In this document: piece by piece, positions 26,077 through 34,208 of the stretch
Layout: each line of letters opens with the position of its first letter
Numbering within the stretch: position 1 is the first letter of the stretch
NCBI GenBank assembly: GCA_020444245.1
Contig: JAHLLI010000012.1
Location: forward strand, 1 to 64,000
Source: Actinomycetales bacterium
Lineage (GTDB): Bacteria > Actinomycetota > Actinomycetes > Actinomycetales > Cellulomonadaceae
Direction of reading: 5' to 3'
DNA: 64,000 bases
The notes under the pieces: generated by a model
The model's input: only the letters and a program-made list of their open reading frames with translations
Told to the model about the DNA's origin: nothing
Database searches by the model: none
Position numbers and translations under genes: made by a program

Positions 26077-27200
26077 CGGGGGTCCTCCTGCTCGGTCGAG
26101 GGCTGGCCGGTCGCGGCGCGGCCGGTCGAGGGCTGGCCGGTCGCGGCGCGGCCGGTTGCGGTGGAGCCGGTTGCGGCAGAGCCGGTTGCGCCCGTCGCGG
26201 CACCGCCGGTCGCTGTACCGCCCGTCGAGGACTCGTCGGCCGCAGCAGGGCCGTCGTCGTCGCCCACCGTCGCGGTGCGCTCGGGGCCCACCAGCTGCAC
26301 GTAGACGTCTTCGAGCGAGGCCGGCACCAGGGCGTAGCGCTCGAGGTGGCCGGACTCGACGTTCTCCTGCGCCCACGCGACCACGGCGGCGGCGTCGGCC
26401 GCGGCGACCTGGGCGACCGCGCGCTGGCCGATCACCGCGACGTCGCCCAGCGCCGCGGGGAACTCGCGCCACCCGTTGGCCAGGTCGAGTTCGACGCTCA
26501 GCGAGCCGCGCACGTCGGCGGCGAGGTCGGCCGGGGTCCCGGCGGCGACCACGCGCCCCTGGTCGAGGACCGCCAGGTGGTCGACCACGCGCTCGGCCTC
26601 GCGCACGTTGTGCGTGACCAGCAGCACGGCCGCGCCGTCGTCGGCCAGCGACCGGATGTGCTGCCACAGCAGACGGCGGCGCACCGGGTCGACGTCGTTG
26701 GTGGGCTCGTCGAGCACCACGAGCCGGCCGGGCACCACCGTCGTCATCGCGAAGGCGGTCAGCCGGGCGACGCCGCCGGAGACCTTCTGTGCCGGGGTGT
26801 CGGCCCACTGCATGAGGTCGAGGGACTCGAGCAGAGCGGCAGTGCGGGCTCGCACCTCGGCGAGCTCGCCGCCGCGGATCCGGCCCACGAGCTCGACCGC
26901 GCGGCGCGGCGTCAGGCCGGTGATCGGCACGTTGGCCTGAGCCTGGACGGACACCAGCGCCCGCGCCAGGTCCGGCCGGGCGACCGCGTCGACGCCGTCG
27001 ACACGGATGGTGCCCTCGTCGGGGCGGACGATCCCGACCACCTGGTTGACGAGGGTCGTCTTGCCGGCGCCGTTGTGGCCGAGCAGCCCCACCACTGTCC
27101 CCGGGGCGACGTCGAGGTCGATCCCGTCGTTGGCTCTGGCGCCGTTACGTCCGCGGTACGTCTTGCGCAGACCGCGGATGCTCAGCATGGCTGTCGCCAT
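26073..27200 (-). CDS. ABC exporter ATPase with low-complexity C-terminus
   Basis: This 375-aa ATPase of an ABC-2 exporter has Walker A GHNGAGKTT (about 39-47), Q-loop VQAQANV, the signature replaced by KVSGGVARLTAFAMTTV (LSGGQ to VSGGV), Walker B LVVLDEPTNDVDPV and H-loop VTHNVRE. A regulatory region (about 210-310) ends EDVYVQLVG. The last 60 residues are near-repeats of STGRAATGQP type, an Ala/Gly/Thr-rich tail unusual for the family and likely prone to length change. The ATG at 27200 has a perfect GGAGG ribosome site 5 bases upstream. It is transcribed away from its TetR regulator. Confidence 0.88.
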   Translation of the reverse strand: MATAMLSIRGLRKTYRGRNGARANDGIDLDVAPGTVVGLLGHNGAGKTTLVNQVVGIVRPDEGTIRVDGVDAVARPDLARALVSVQAQANVPITGLTPRRAVELVGRIRGGELAEVRARTAALLESLDLMQWADTPAQKVSGGVARLTAFAMTTVVPGRLVVLDEPTNDVDPVRRRLLWQHIRSLADDGAAVLLVTHNVREAERVVDHLAVLDQGRVVAAGTPADLAADVRGSLSVELDLANGWREFPAALGDVAVIGQRAVAQVAAADAAAVVAWAQENVESGHLERYALVPASLEDVYVQLVGPERTATVGDDDGPAAADESSTGGTATGGAATGATGSAATGSTATGRAATGQPSTGRAATGQPSTEQEDPR

Positions 27201-27219
27201 GAGATCCTCCGTTAGTGAG

Positions 27220-27233
27220 ATACCGATTGGTAT
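27220..27233. promoter_or_regulatory. TetR operator for the ABC exporter
   Basis: ATACC-N4-GGTAT at 27220-27233 is a perfect palindrome just upstream of the ATPase ATG. Related half-sites (GGTATGC at 27268, GGTATCC at 27282, GATACC at 27359 and GGTAT over the TetR start at 27406) continue through the divergent promoter region. Confidence 0.6.
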
Positions 27234-27395
27234 GCGCAGCACGATAGGACGGATGCCGCTGGGTATGCAACTGTCTCAGCGGTATCCCAGCACGGCAGGC
27301 GTCTGACCTGCATAAACGCCTCGCGCCGCTAGACCCCCCGATTCGCTCGACGCTCTCAGATACCGATCGCACTGGTACCGACCGGTCCGATTGTG

Positions 27396-27401
27396 TATCC
27401 T
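27396..27401 (+). promoter_or_regulatory. -10 hexamer of the leaderless tetR gene
   Basis: TATCCT at 27396-27401 ends 7 bases before the ATG at 27409, so the regulator mRNA should start at its own start codon. A GGTAT operator half-site covers the start, suggesting autorepression. Confidence 0.5.
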
Positions 27402-27408
27402 CAGCGGT

Positions 27409-28104
27409 ATGGCAGATGACGAGAACGTGGCCAACGCCGCCCGGGCGCTCGCCGAGGCGACCGCAGCTCTGACGCGGGTGCTCGGCCAGCAGATGGGTGC
27501 GGTCAGCGACGACGTAGGACGTGCGGTCACCCAGGGCCTGCGCGAGGCGTCGCGCGGTCTGGAGACCGCGTCGGAGAGCCTGAGCAACAGCACCAAGGCC
27601 GGCGACCGGCGGCGCGAGCGCGCCGAGGAGACCCGCGCCGACCTGCTCGACGCGGCCGGCCGGATGTTCGCCGCGCACGGGTATGAGGGCACCGCCGTCG
27701 GCGACCTGGCCCGTGCGGCCGGCTACACCAAGGGCGCGGTGTACTCGAACTTCGGGTCCAAGGAGGACCTGTTCCGCGCGCTGGCCAGGCGCGAGCTCGC
27801 CGAGCGTCGGGTGTTCCCGCTGCGCGGCGCCGACCTGCCGGCCCCCGAGCAGGCGCTGCTCGACCTGGAGATCCTCGCCGCGATCTCGCGCTCCCCCGCG
27901 CTGGGCACGATGCTCGCCGAGGACGTCGCCGACGCCGTGCGTGCAGCGACCGGCGCCGAGCCCGGCGAGCCGGTGGACACCGCCGAGCAGGACCGCGTCG
28001 TCGCGCGTCTGGCGATCGGACTCGTCGGCCCTCTCGTCGAGCAGGCCGACGCGACCCTGGCCGGCGTGACCCGGCGCCTGGCGGAGGACCTCGACCAGGG
28101 GTGA
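27409..28104 (+). CDS. TetR family regulator with N-terminal helical extension
   Basis: This 231-aa protein has a TetR HTH unusually far in, at about residues 70-115 (RADLLDAAGRMFAAHGYEGT, AVGDLARAAGYTKGAVYSNF, GSKEDLFRAL). Before it is an extension of about 65 residues predicted to be helical and amphipathic (AARALAEATAALTRVLGQQM, EASRGLETASESLSN), which could be an extra dimerisation or sensing helix. The start at 27409 is fixed by the leaderless promoter. It is divergent from the ABC exporter and surely controls it through the ATACC/GGTAT sites. The next gene starts 10 bases after its stop. Confidence 0.88.
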   Translation: MADDENVANAARALAEATAALTRVLGQQMGAVSDDVGRAVTQGLREASRGLETASESLSNSTKAGDRRRERAEETRADLLDAAGRMFAAHGYEGTAVGDLARAAGYTKGAVYSNFGSKEDLFRALARRELAERRVFPLRGADLPAPEQALLDLEILAAISRSPALGTMLAEDVADAVRAATGAEPGEPVDTAEQDRVVARLAIGLVGPLVEQADATLAGVTRRLAEDLDQG

Positions 28105-28114
28105 GGATCGGCGC

Positions 28115-28672
28115 ATGGGACGCGTGCGCTACACCGCCATCACCTCGCTGGACGGCTACGTCGCCGACGCCCACGGCTCGTTCGTCTGGGCCGCGCCGGA
28201 CGAGGTGACGCACCGGGCGATCAACGAGCTCGAGTCCGGCGTCGGCACCGTCGTCTACGGGCGGCGGATGTACGAGGTCATGCGCTACTGGGCGACGGCG
28301 CCCGAACCCGGCGAGACCTCGCAGGCCGCCCGGGAGTTCGCCGAGCTGTGGCGGGCCACCGACAAGCTGGTGGTCTCCCGCACGCTGCCCGACGCGCCGA
28401 CCCCCAACACCACGCTGCTGCGCGAGCTCAGCCCCGCCGCGATGGTCCAGCTGGCCCGGGCCTCGGACCGCGACCTGTCGATCGCCGGCCCCACCATCGC
28501 CGCCGTCTCACTGCACGCCGGCGCGGTGGACGACCTGCACGCCATCGTGGTCCCGTACGTGGTGGGCGGCGGCCTGCCCTGGCTACCGGCGGACCTGACG
28601 ATGGAGCTGGAGCTGGTCACGGTGCGCGAGCTCGGGCCCGGCGTCGTCCACGTGCACTACCGGACGGTCTGA
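28115..28672 (+). CDS. RibD C-terminal/dihydrofolate reductase-like protein
   Basis: This 185-aa protein of the RibD-C/DHFR-like family starts with RVRYTAITSLDGYVADAHG (substrate/NADPH-side strand and SLDGY motif), then VVYGRRMYEVM, KLVVSRTLPD and the nucleotide-binding SIAGPTIAAVSL and VVPYVVGGGLPWLP. Members reduce pteridine- or pyrimidine-like substrates with NADPH, but many are uncharacterised. It lies 10 bases downstream of the tetR gene, so it may be co-transcribed with it and be co-regulated. Confidence 0.8.
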   Translation: MGRVRYTAITSLDGYVADAHGSFVWAAPDEVTHRAINELESGVGTVVYGRRMYEVMRYWATAPEPGETSQAAREFAELWRATDKLVVSRTLPDAPTPNTTLLRELSPAAMVQLARASDRDLSIAGPTIAAVSLHAGAVDDLHAIVVPYVVGGGLPWLPADLTMELELVTVRELGPGVVHVHYRTV

Positions 28673-28685
28673 GGCGGGCGGGGCG

Positions 28686-29681
28686 ATGAAGGCGCACCAC
28701 TGCGCGGTCTGCGGGCACCCGCTGTACGCCGACAACACGCACTGCGAGTCCTGCGGCACCCGCCAGGCGTACTCCAGGGCCGAGCGCCGGATAGTCCCCG
28801 TGGACGCGGCGGGCACCTACGTCGACGCCGACGAGCGGATGTGGTTCACGTGCCGCAACGGCTACCTGTCCGGCTGCACGTGGCTGGCGTCGACGCCCGG
28901 CGGCCAGTGCTCCGGCTGCGACCTCACCCGCACCCGCCCCAACGACGACGACATGGCGGGCCTGGCCGCGTTCAAGGTCGCCGAGGCCGCCAAGCGCCAC
29001 CTGGTGATCGAGCTGGACGCGCTGGGCTGCCCGGTGGTGGACCGACACACCGACCCCGAGCGCGGGCTCGCGTTCGACCTGCTCTCCTCCGCCGATGCCG
29101 ACGTGGTGACCGGCCACACCGAGGGCGTCGTCACCGTCGACCTGGCCGAGGGCGACGACGCGCGCCGCGAGCACCGCCGCGCCCTGCTGGGCGAGCCGTA
29201 CCGCACGATGCTCGGGCACCTGCGCCACGAGGTCGGCCACTACTACCAGTGGCTGCTGGTGCGCGACGGCGACGTCCTGGACGGCTACCGCGCCCTGTTC
29301 GGCGACGAGACCGCCGACTACGCCGCGGCCGTCGAGCGGCACTATGCGCAGGGCCCGCCGCCCGGGTGGGAGCTGGAGTACCTGTCCGCCTACGCCACGA
29401 TGCACCCGTTCGAGGACTTCGCCGAGACCTGGGCGCACTACCTGCACATCACCGACGCCGTGGAGACGGCACGGGAGTTCGGCCTGCTCGACGCGGACGC
29501 GGCCGCGGACGACGCCCCGTTCCGCGACGTCGTGACGCAGGTGTGGGTGCCCCTGTCGATCGCCCTGAACCAGATGAACCGCGCGATGGGCGCCGCGGAC
29601 GTGTACCCGTTCGTCATCCCCGCGCCGGCGCTGAACAAGCTCGACTGGGTGGCGTCGCTGGTGCGGGCGGGGGAATCCTGA
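28686..29681 (+). CDS. Putative zinc-binding metallopeptidase
   Basis: This 331-aa protein has an N-terminal C4 zinc ribbon (CAVCGHPLY, CESCGTRQ), a second cysteine set (FTCRNGYLSGC, GQCSGCDLTR) and a metallopeptidase core. The core has HExxH-type LRHEVGHYYQW (Glu at about residue 178) and a downstream EDFAETWAHYLHITD likely to supply the third ligand. This layout matches the COG4307 family of putative zinc peptidases (zinc-ribbon and zincin-like). It is cytoplasmic, with no signal peptide. It starts 13 bases after the previous stop, in the same direction. Substrate unknown. Confidence 0.85.
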   Translation: MKAHHCAVCGHPLYADNTHCESCGTRQAYSRAERRIVPVDAAGTYVDADERMWFTCRNGYLSGCTWLASTPGGQCSGCDLTRTRPNDDDMAGLAAFKVAEAAKRHLVIELDALGCPVVDRHTDPERGLAFDLLSSADADVVTGHTEGVVTVDLAEGDDARREHRRALLGEPYRTMLGHLRHEVGHYYQWLLVRDGDVLDGYRALFGDETADYAAAVERHYAQGPPPGWELEYLSAYATMHPFEDFAETWAHYLHITDAVETAREFGLLDADAAADDAPFRDVVTQVWVPLSIALNQMNRAMGAADVYPFVIPAPALNKLDWVASLVRAGES

Positions 29682-29775
29682 CGACGCACCCGGCGTTGTC
29701 ACCTACGCTGGACCTGCACGGTTCTGCGCGCCCCGGTCCGCCGGGACGGGCGGCCGGGTGGTTGACAACTGCACA

Positions 29776-30143
29776 GGGGGTGATCGGTTTCGACGATGGT
29801 CGTCGTCCCAGGAGAAGCGGGTCGAGGATGTGGGGTTATCTCGTTAACGCTCCCCGCAAACCAATAGGTGCCGATTCCAAGAGCACCGACTTCGCCCTCG
29901 CCGCCTGAGCGAGCTTCGAAGTCCGTCAGCCTGAGCTAGCTTCCGTCTCAGTTCCTGGCGTCATCTAGGAAGCCACTGCTCGTAGCCCTGGTCATGGGGG
30001 CTGCGGGGACTCTCACGTGACTGGGCCCGTCAGCGACATGTCTGCGTGATCGCTGGGGCCGAGAAACTCATAAGCAGACTGCACCCGGAGAAGGCCTGGT
30101 TCACTGCTGTCGGACGCGGGTTCGATTCCCGCCACCTCCACCC
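29776..30143 (+). ncRNA. ssrA: tmRNA (ssrA)
   Basis: Transfer-messenger RNA rescues stalled ribosomes together with SmpB. The 5' GGGGGUG (29776-29782) pairs with CACCUCC (30133-30139) to form the acceptor stem. CGGTTTCGACGATGG near the 5' end and the T-arm GCGGGTTCGATTCCCGC near the 3' end are diagnostic. The tag reading frame at 29880-29918 encodes ADSKSTDFALAA and a UGA stop. After the discriminator A (30140) the genome reads CCC, not CCA, so the terminal A must be added after transcription. The 3' end doubles as the attachment site of the following island. Confidence 0.95.
30119..30142 (+). repeat. attL: left direct repeat in the ssrA 3' end
   Basis: The 24 bases starting GGTTCGATTCCCGCCACCTC (T-arm to discriminator of tmRNA) recur exactly at 43905-43928. 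An 18-base version is at 45666-45683. With the integrase next door this is the left attachment site. Confidence 0.9.
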
Positions 30144-30169
30144 CTGTGACCTGCGGAAACGTAGGACAC

Positions 30170-30197
30170 GTTGACAGGAAGGTAGTCATCCGTTGAC
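30170..30197 (+). promoter_or_regulatory. Candidate integrase arm-type sites
   Basis: GTTGAC occurs at 30170-30175 and 30192-30197, just inside attL. The same hexamer and its complement form the palindromes next to the other two att sites (43796-43810 and 45555-45569). These are likely integrase or excisionase arm sites. Confidence 0.45.
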
Positions 30198-30213
30198 ACG
30201 GAGGGCTACCTTC
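30178..30213 (+). terminator. Terminator after ssrA
   Basis: GAAGGTAG (30178-30185) and CTACCTTC (30206-30213) form a perfect 8-bp stem followed by TCTGTTT. It would terminate tmRNA transcription just before the integrase start, and it lies inside the island. Confidence 0.5.
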
Positions 30214-30220
30214 TCTGTTT

Positions 30221-31441
30221 GTGGCGTCCATCCGCGAGCGTCGACGGGCCGACGGGACCCGGTCGTTCGCCGTGCTGTGGCGCGACCCGGAGACAGGCCG
30301 CCAGACGTCGCTCACCTACGACGACGAGCGCGAGGCGCGGGTCGCGAAGGAGCTCATCGAGGCGGCCGGCGGGCATGCCGCTGAGGCCGCGCGGATCGCC
30401 GAGGCCGTGCGTACGCCCGGGCCCACGGTCGAGTCGGCGATCGCCGAGCACATCGACCTGCTGACCGGCGTCGGGCCGGACACGCGCTCGCACTACCGCG
30501 GGCAGCTCACGCGGCACATCGCACCGGTGCTAGGGCCCTACCCGGTGGCGGCGCTGACCTACCGGCACGTGGCCGGGTGGGTGCGGGCGATGGGCGACAA
30601 GGGCCTGTCCCCCAAGACGATCGCGAACGTCCACGGGCTGCTGTCCGCGGCGATGTCGACCGCGATGAAGCTCGGGTACCGGACCGACAACCCCTGCGTG
30701 GGCGTCGAGCTGCCCAAGTCCGTGTCGACCCGCGACGAGATGACCGTGCTGACGCGCGATGAGTTCGCGCTGCTGCTGGACAAGATCCCGGCGTTCTACC
30801 AGCCGCTGGTGCTGACGCTGGTGGCGACCGGGCTGCGCTGGGGCGAGGCGACGGCGCTCACGGCCGGGGACGTGGACCTGACGGCGCGGCCGGCGACGAT
30901 CCGCGTGACGAAGGCGTGGAAGCGGGACGCCGACCGGCGCTGGTACGTCGGGCCGCCGAAGACGAAGCGTGCGCGGCGGACGGTGTCCCTGCCCGACGAC
31001 CTGGTCGACGTGCTGTTGCCGCTGGTCGCCGGCAAGGCGCCGGACGATCTGTTGTTCACCAACACCGTCGGGGCCCAGCTGTCCTCGTCGAGGTTCTGGA
31101 CGACGACGTGGACGCCTGCGCTGGACGCTGCGTGCGATCCGCGTCAGCCTGACGGGAAGCCCGACGCGGACGCGCCGAGGCTGACCAAGCGGCCGCGGGT
31201 GCATGACCTGAGGCACACGCACGCGTCGTGGATGATCGCGGCCGGGACGGATCTGTTCGTGCTGCAGCGGAGGTTGGGGCACGAGTCGATCACGACGACG
31301 ACCGAGACCTACGCGCACCTTCTGCCGGACCAGCAGCGGGCAGCTGCGGATGCGGCGGGGCGGGCGCTGGGCGGGCTCGCCCTTCGCCCATCGACCCCGC
31401 CGCTTGCCACCGGACACCGGTCCAGCGACGGAGAGGCGTAG
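30221..31441 (+). CDS. Tyrosine recombinase/integrase
   Basis: This 406-aa phage-type integrase has an N-terminal AP2-like arm-binding segment (SIRERRRADGTRSFAVLWRD, about 1-45), a SAM-like core-binding domain (about 75-165) and a catalytic domain with Arg in TGLRWGEATAL (about 205), HxxR in VHDLRHTHASW (about 328-331), GHESITTTTETYAHL with the second His/Trp position and nucleophile Tyr at about 364. It inserts the island into the ssrA 3' end. The GTG at 30221 is 78 bases after the tmRNA end. The 35-residue tail past the catalytic Tyr is normal for this group. Confidence 0.95.
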   Translation: MASIRERRRADGTRSFAVLWRDPETGRQTSLTYDDEREARVAKELIEAAGGHAAEAARIAEAVRTPGPTVESAIAEHIDLLTGVGPDTRSHYRGQLTRHIAPVLGPYPVAALTYRHVAGWVRAMGDKGLSPKTIANVHGLLSAAMSTAMKLGYRTDNPCVGVELPKSVSTRDEMTVLTRDEFALLLDKIPAFYQPLVLTLVATGLRWGEATALTAGDVDLTARPATIRVTKAWKRDADRRWYVGPPKTKRARRTVSLPDDLVDVLLPLVAGKAPDDLLFTNTVGAQLSSSRFWTTTWTPALDAACDPRQPDGKPDADAPRLTKRPRVHDLRHTHASWMIAAGTDLFVLQRRLGHESITTTTETYAHLLPDQQRAAADAAGRALGGLALRPSTPPLATGHRSSDGEA

Positions 31442-31446
31442 AGCGC

Positions 31447-32046
31447 ATGCACGAGGTCAACCTGTGGGCCGAGCCCAAGCACCCGCTCGCCGACCTGTGG
31501 GTCGAGCGTTTCGGCGACGCGAGCCTTCTGGGCATGCTCCCGCGGTCGGTCAGGTTCCACTCGCTCCCTCGATCTCGCCAGTACCCGCGTCGCGTCCTGG
31601 GCAGGCGGACCGACGAGCGAGAGATTCGACGGCGCCACACGACGCTCATCGGGGAGCTGGAGGATCTTGCACCTGCCGGCTTCATCTATCGGCCGGAATG
31701 GAGGCCGGAGGACCGCCAGGAGGCCGTGAACGCCCGGTGGATCTCCGACGGCATCACGTGGCGGCCGCTCGCTCGAGTCTTCGAGCCGGATAGCGACCCG
31801 GACGACCCGGGCATCGAACTCCTCGTGACAGACGCCCCCGACGACCCACGCTGGCGCACCTGGTGGCTGGTCACAACCGCCCACGATCTCGTCTACATGG
31901 CCAGCCTTGTGGCCAGTGACGCGTCGTGGTCGGCGACCCCGTACCCGGGCGGAATCGACATCTCGGCGCCTACCGACGAGATCCGGGATGATCTCGCGGC
32001 GCGTTACCGCGAGTGGCTTCCTCGGCCGACCCAAGTGCCGACATGA
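31447..32046 (+). CDS. Hypothetical protein next to the integrase
   Basis: This 199-aa soluble protein is not assigned to a family. It starts MHEVNLWAEPKHPLADLWVE and contains RSVRFHSLPRSRQYPRRVLG, an acidic/aromatic centre (FIYRPEWRPEDRQEAVNARW) and WWLVTTAHDLVYMASLVASD. The phrasing recalls small DUF3885-like bacterial proteins, but this is a weak impression. The ATG at 31447 lies 5 bases after the integrase stop, with GGAGAGGCG upstream, so it is probably co-transcribed with the integrase. No membrane segment or signal peptide is present. Confidence 0.6.
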   Translation: MHEVNLWAEPKHPLADLWVERFGDASLLGMLPRSVRFHSLPRSRQYPRRVLGRRTDEREIRRRHTTLIGELEDLAPAGFIYRPEWRPEDRQEAVNARWISDGITWRPLARVFEPDSDPDDPGIELLVTDAPDDPRWRTWWLVTTAHDLVYMASLVASDASWSATPYPGGIDISAPTDEIRDDLAARYREWLPRPTQVPT

Positions 32047-32062
32047 TCCCTATGGTGCAAGC

Positions 32063-32608
32063 ATGGAAGGGAGCTGGCGCCAGCCGTTCGACTGGGGCAC
32101 GGCGACGGTGGTCGACGTGCCGCAAGGCCTGATGCGCGTTCGGGTCTTCCTCGACTCCGAACAACACACCGATAGGGCGCCCTCCCCCTCGAGCCGGCGA
32201 CGGATGCGAGGTGACCAAGTGACGCGGAAGCACCCCCGAGTCGTGCTCAGGCGCGAGCTTGCAGAAGAGGCGCCCTGGACCCGGCACCCCCGACTGCTTG
32301 CACCTGACGATGCGCTCGCTCGCGTCGCCCACGGAACGCCCTGGGTAGTGCACTGGTGCGGCGGCCCGTCCGCGAGCTCCGCCGACGACGGCGCGGCGCA
32401 GCAACTCGCCAAGGTGCGCGACTATGGCCGCTTCGTCGGCCCGACCGAGCAGGAGCGTCTGGTCGCCAAGGCCGAGAAGAGGCGCCGGACCCATACGGTC
32501 CTGCTCGCCGAGTCGTGGGTCTCGGCCCGTGGCACCGAGGTCATCATGTTCGCCGAGGGCGGCCCTCGGCCGTGGGCTGGCCGCTGCGACCCGTTCACCC
32601 CGGGCTGA
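32063..32608 (+). CDS. Hypothetical protein
   Basis: This 181-aa basic protein of unknown family contains TATVVDVPQGLMRVRVFLDS, a charged middle (RRRMRGDQVTRKHPRVVLRR) and a C-terminal segment VSARGTEVIMFAEGGPRPW. The ATG at 32063 starts 16 bases after the preceding gene. GGAAGG lies just inside the start rather than upstream, so the start is uncertain. It forms a pair with the unknown gene at 31447. Its coding nature rests on the open frame and codon bias, not on homology. Confidence 0.45.
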   Translation: MEGSWRQPFDWGTATVVDVPQGLMRVRVFLDSEQHTDRAPSPSSRRRMRGDQVTRKHPRVVLRRELAEEAPWTRHPRLLAPDDALARVAHGTPWVVHWCGGPSASSADDGAAQQLAKVRDYGRFVGPTEQERLVAKAEKRRRTHTVLLAESWVSARGTEVIMFAEGGPRPWAGRCDPFTPG

Positions 32609-32649
32609 GCCTGGACAGAGTTGACGGGAGCGACTGGTGCGACAAAACC

Positions 32650-32677
32650 TTGACACGTAGTACTATCTGTCTAGGTT
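32650..32677 (+). promoter_or_regulatory. Promoter of the first AbiE operon
   Basis: TTGACA (32650-32655), 16 bases, then TAGGTT (32672-32677). Between them lies TACTATCTG (32661-32669), which is also the arm of the large palindrome before the AbiEi gene at 47543, hinting at a shared operator half-site. Confidence 0.5.
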
Positions 32678-32696
32678 TCGTCTCATGGAGGTGGTC

Positions 32697-33281
32697 ATGC
32701 GCACAGCCGACCGACTCCCGGCACAACCGTTCACGCCCGCCGAAGCCGCGAGCCTCGGCATCAGCCGCGCCACCCTGTACCGCCTCGCTGAACGGGGCGA
32801 GATCGAGCACCTGGGCCCCGGCCTGTTCCAGCGTCTCGACGCAGATCCTTCGGACACCGACCTCATCGAAGCGGCCACCCGCGCCCCGCAAGCGACGATC
32901 TGTCTGACGTCGGCCCTAGCCCACCACGACCTGGTCGACGCCATCCCGGCTGCATGGGACCTCGCGCTGCCCCGTGGCCGCTACCTGCCGACCAGCTCAC
33001 CGGCGATCCAGTGGCACTCCTTCGACCGGACCACGTTCGACCTCGGGCGCACCGTCATCGAGATCCGGGGCAGCGACCGCCAGATCGGGCTCTACTCCCC
33101 CGCCCGGTCGATCGCCGACGTCTTCCGACTCCGCGGCCAGGAGGGCTATGAGATCGGCGTCGAGGCGCTCCGCGAGTGGCTCCGGCGCCGAGGTTCCAGC
33201 CCGAGTGAACTCATGCAGATTGCGTCCGCCCTGCCTCGCGCAGCGGGTCCCGTCCGCACCGCGCTGGAGTACCTCACGTGA
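32697..33281 (+). CDS. AbiEi family antitoxin
   Basis: This 194-aa AbiEi-type antitoxin is the transcriptional autorepressor of type IV toxin-antitoxin systems that also cause abortive phage infection. The N-terminal winged helix reads FTPAEAASLGISRATLYRLAERGEIEHLGPGLFQ (about residues 10-45). It is followed by the AbiEi C-domain with TICLTSALAHHDLVDAIP, PRGRYLP and the conserved YSPARSIADVFRLR. An ATG at 32685 is in frame, but GGAGG at 32687-32691 is well placed for the ATG at 32697, which is preferred. The stop overlaps the toxin start (GTGA). Confidence 0.85.
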   Translation: MRTADRLPAQPFTPAEAASLGISRATLYRLAERGEIEHLGPGLFQRLDADPSDTDLIEAATRAPQATICLTSALAHHDLVDAIPAAWDLALPRGRYLPTSSPAIQWHSFDRTTFDLGRTVIEIRGSDRQIGLYSPARSIADVFRLRGQEGYEIGVEALREWLRRRGSSPSELMQIASALPRAAGPVRTALEYLT

Positions 33282-34153
33282 GACCGGCACAGATCCACGC
33301 GGCCCTGGGGCGCCAGGCACGCGAGCGCGGCCGGGCCACCACCGAGCTCCTCACCCTCTACGTGCTCGAACGGTTCCTCGCACGCCTCGCCGTGACCGAC
33401 TACCGGGAAGACCTCGTGCTCAAAGGCGGCGTCCTCCTCGCGGCCTACCGGCTGCGCCGCCCGACCCGGGACGTCGATCTGCAGGCCGTCGACCTCGCGC
33501 TCGACGAGGAGCACCTGCGCACGGTCGTCGCAGCAGTCGCGGCCGTCCCCGCCGAGGACGGTCTCACGTTCGACCTCGACAGGATCGTAGTCGAGCCGAT
33601 CCGCGACGACGCCGAGTACCGGGGCCTGCGCGTCAGCGTGGGCGTCAGGCTCCACACCTTCCGCATGGACCTGAAGCTGGACGTCTCGACCGGCGACCCG
33701 ATCTGGCCCGCGCCCGAGGACGTCGAGCTGCCGGCGCTGCTCGGCGGCACGTTCACGGTGGTCGGTCATCCGCTTCCGACGGTCGTCGCCGAGAAGGCGG
33801 TCACGATCCTTCAGCGCGGCACCACGAGCACCCGGTGGCGCGACTTCCTTGACCTCCGCTCGATCGCGCGGACGCACCGCTTCGGCGCAGGCGAGCTGAG
33901 GGCAGCAGCGCATGCGGTGGCCGATCACCGAGCGGTCACGCTCGGCCCGCTCGCTCCGGTCACAGTCGGGTACCCGGATATCGCCCAGCGCAAGTGGACC
34001 GCCTGGCTGCGCAAGAACCAGCTCGAGGCCGACGCGGAGCCCCACTTCGCTGACCAGCTCGACGCGGTGATCGCGTTCGTCGACCCCGTCTTCTCGGGGA
34101 CCGTTGACGACGCGGCCAAGTGGGATACGGACGCGTTCGGCTGGATCTCATGA
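33278..34153 (+). CDS. AbiEii/AbiGii family nucleotidyltransferase toxin
   Basis: This 291-aa nucleotidyltransferase-fold toxin is partner of the AbiEi gene just upstream. The NTase motif is LVLKGGVLLAAYRLRRPTRD running to VDL (about residues 47-68), with downstream RVSVGVRLHTFRMDLKLDV supplying the third carboxylate, and PLPTVVAEKAVTILQRGTTS with TRWRDFLDL, the conserved helical part. AbiEii enzymes transfer nucleotides to tRNA or other targets to stop growth. The gene looks full-length. It overlaps the antitoxin by 4 bases, as expected for stoichiometric control. Confidence 0.85.
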   Translation: MRPAQIHAALGRQARERGRATTELLTLYVLERFLARLAVTDYREDLVLKGGVLLAAYRLRRPTRDVDLQAVDLALDEEHLRTVVAAVAAVPAEDGLTFDLDRIVVEPIRDDAEYRGLRVSVGVRLHTFRMDLKLDVSTGDPIWPAPEDVELPALLGGTFTVVGHPLPTVVAEKAVTILQRGTTSTRWRDFLDLRSIARTHRFGAGELRAAAHAVADHRAVTLGPLAPVTVGYPDIAQRKWTAWLRKNQLEADAEPHFADQLDAVIAFVDPVFSGTVDDAAKWDTDAFGWIS

Positions 34154-34208
34154 CGCCTCGCGGCCATTACCCGTTGCGCACCTGGACTCCGCCGCGACAC
34201 CGTGAGGT

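Noticed and set aside
29762-29767. TTGACA as the -35 of the tmRNA promoter
   Set aside because: The matching -10 would fall inside the tmRNA itself; the true promoter is not clear.
32052-32608. Alternative start at ATG 32052 for the unknown gene
   Set aside because: That ATG is out of frame with the coding region ending at 32608.
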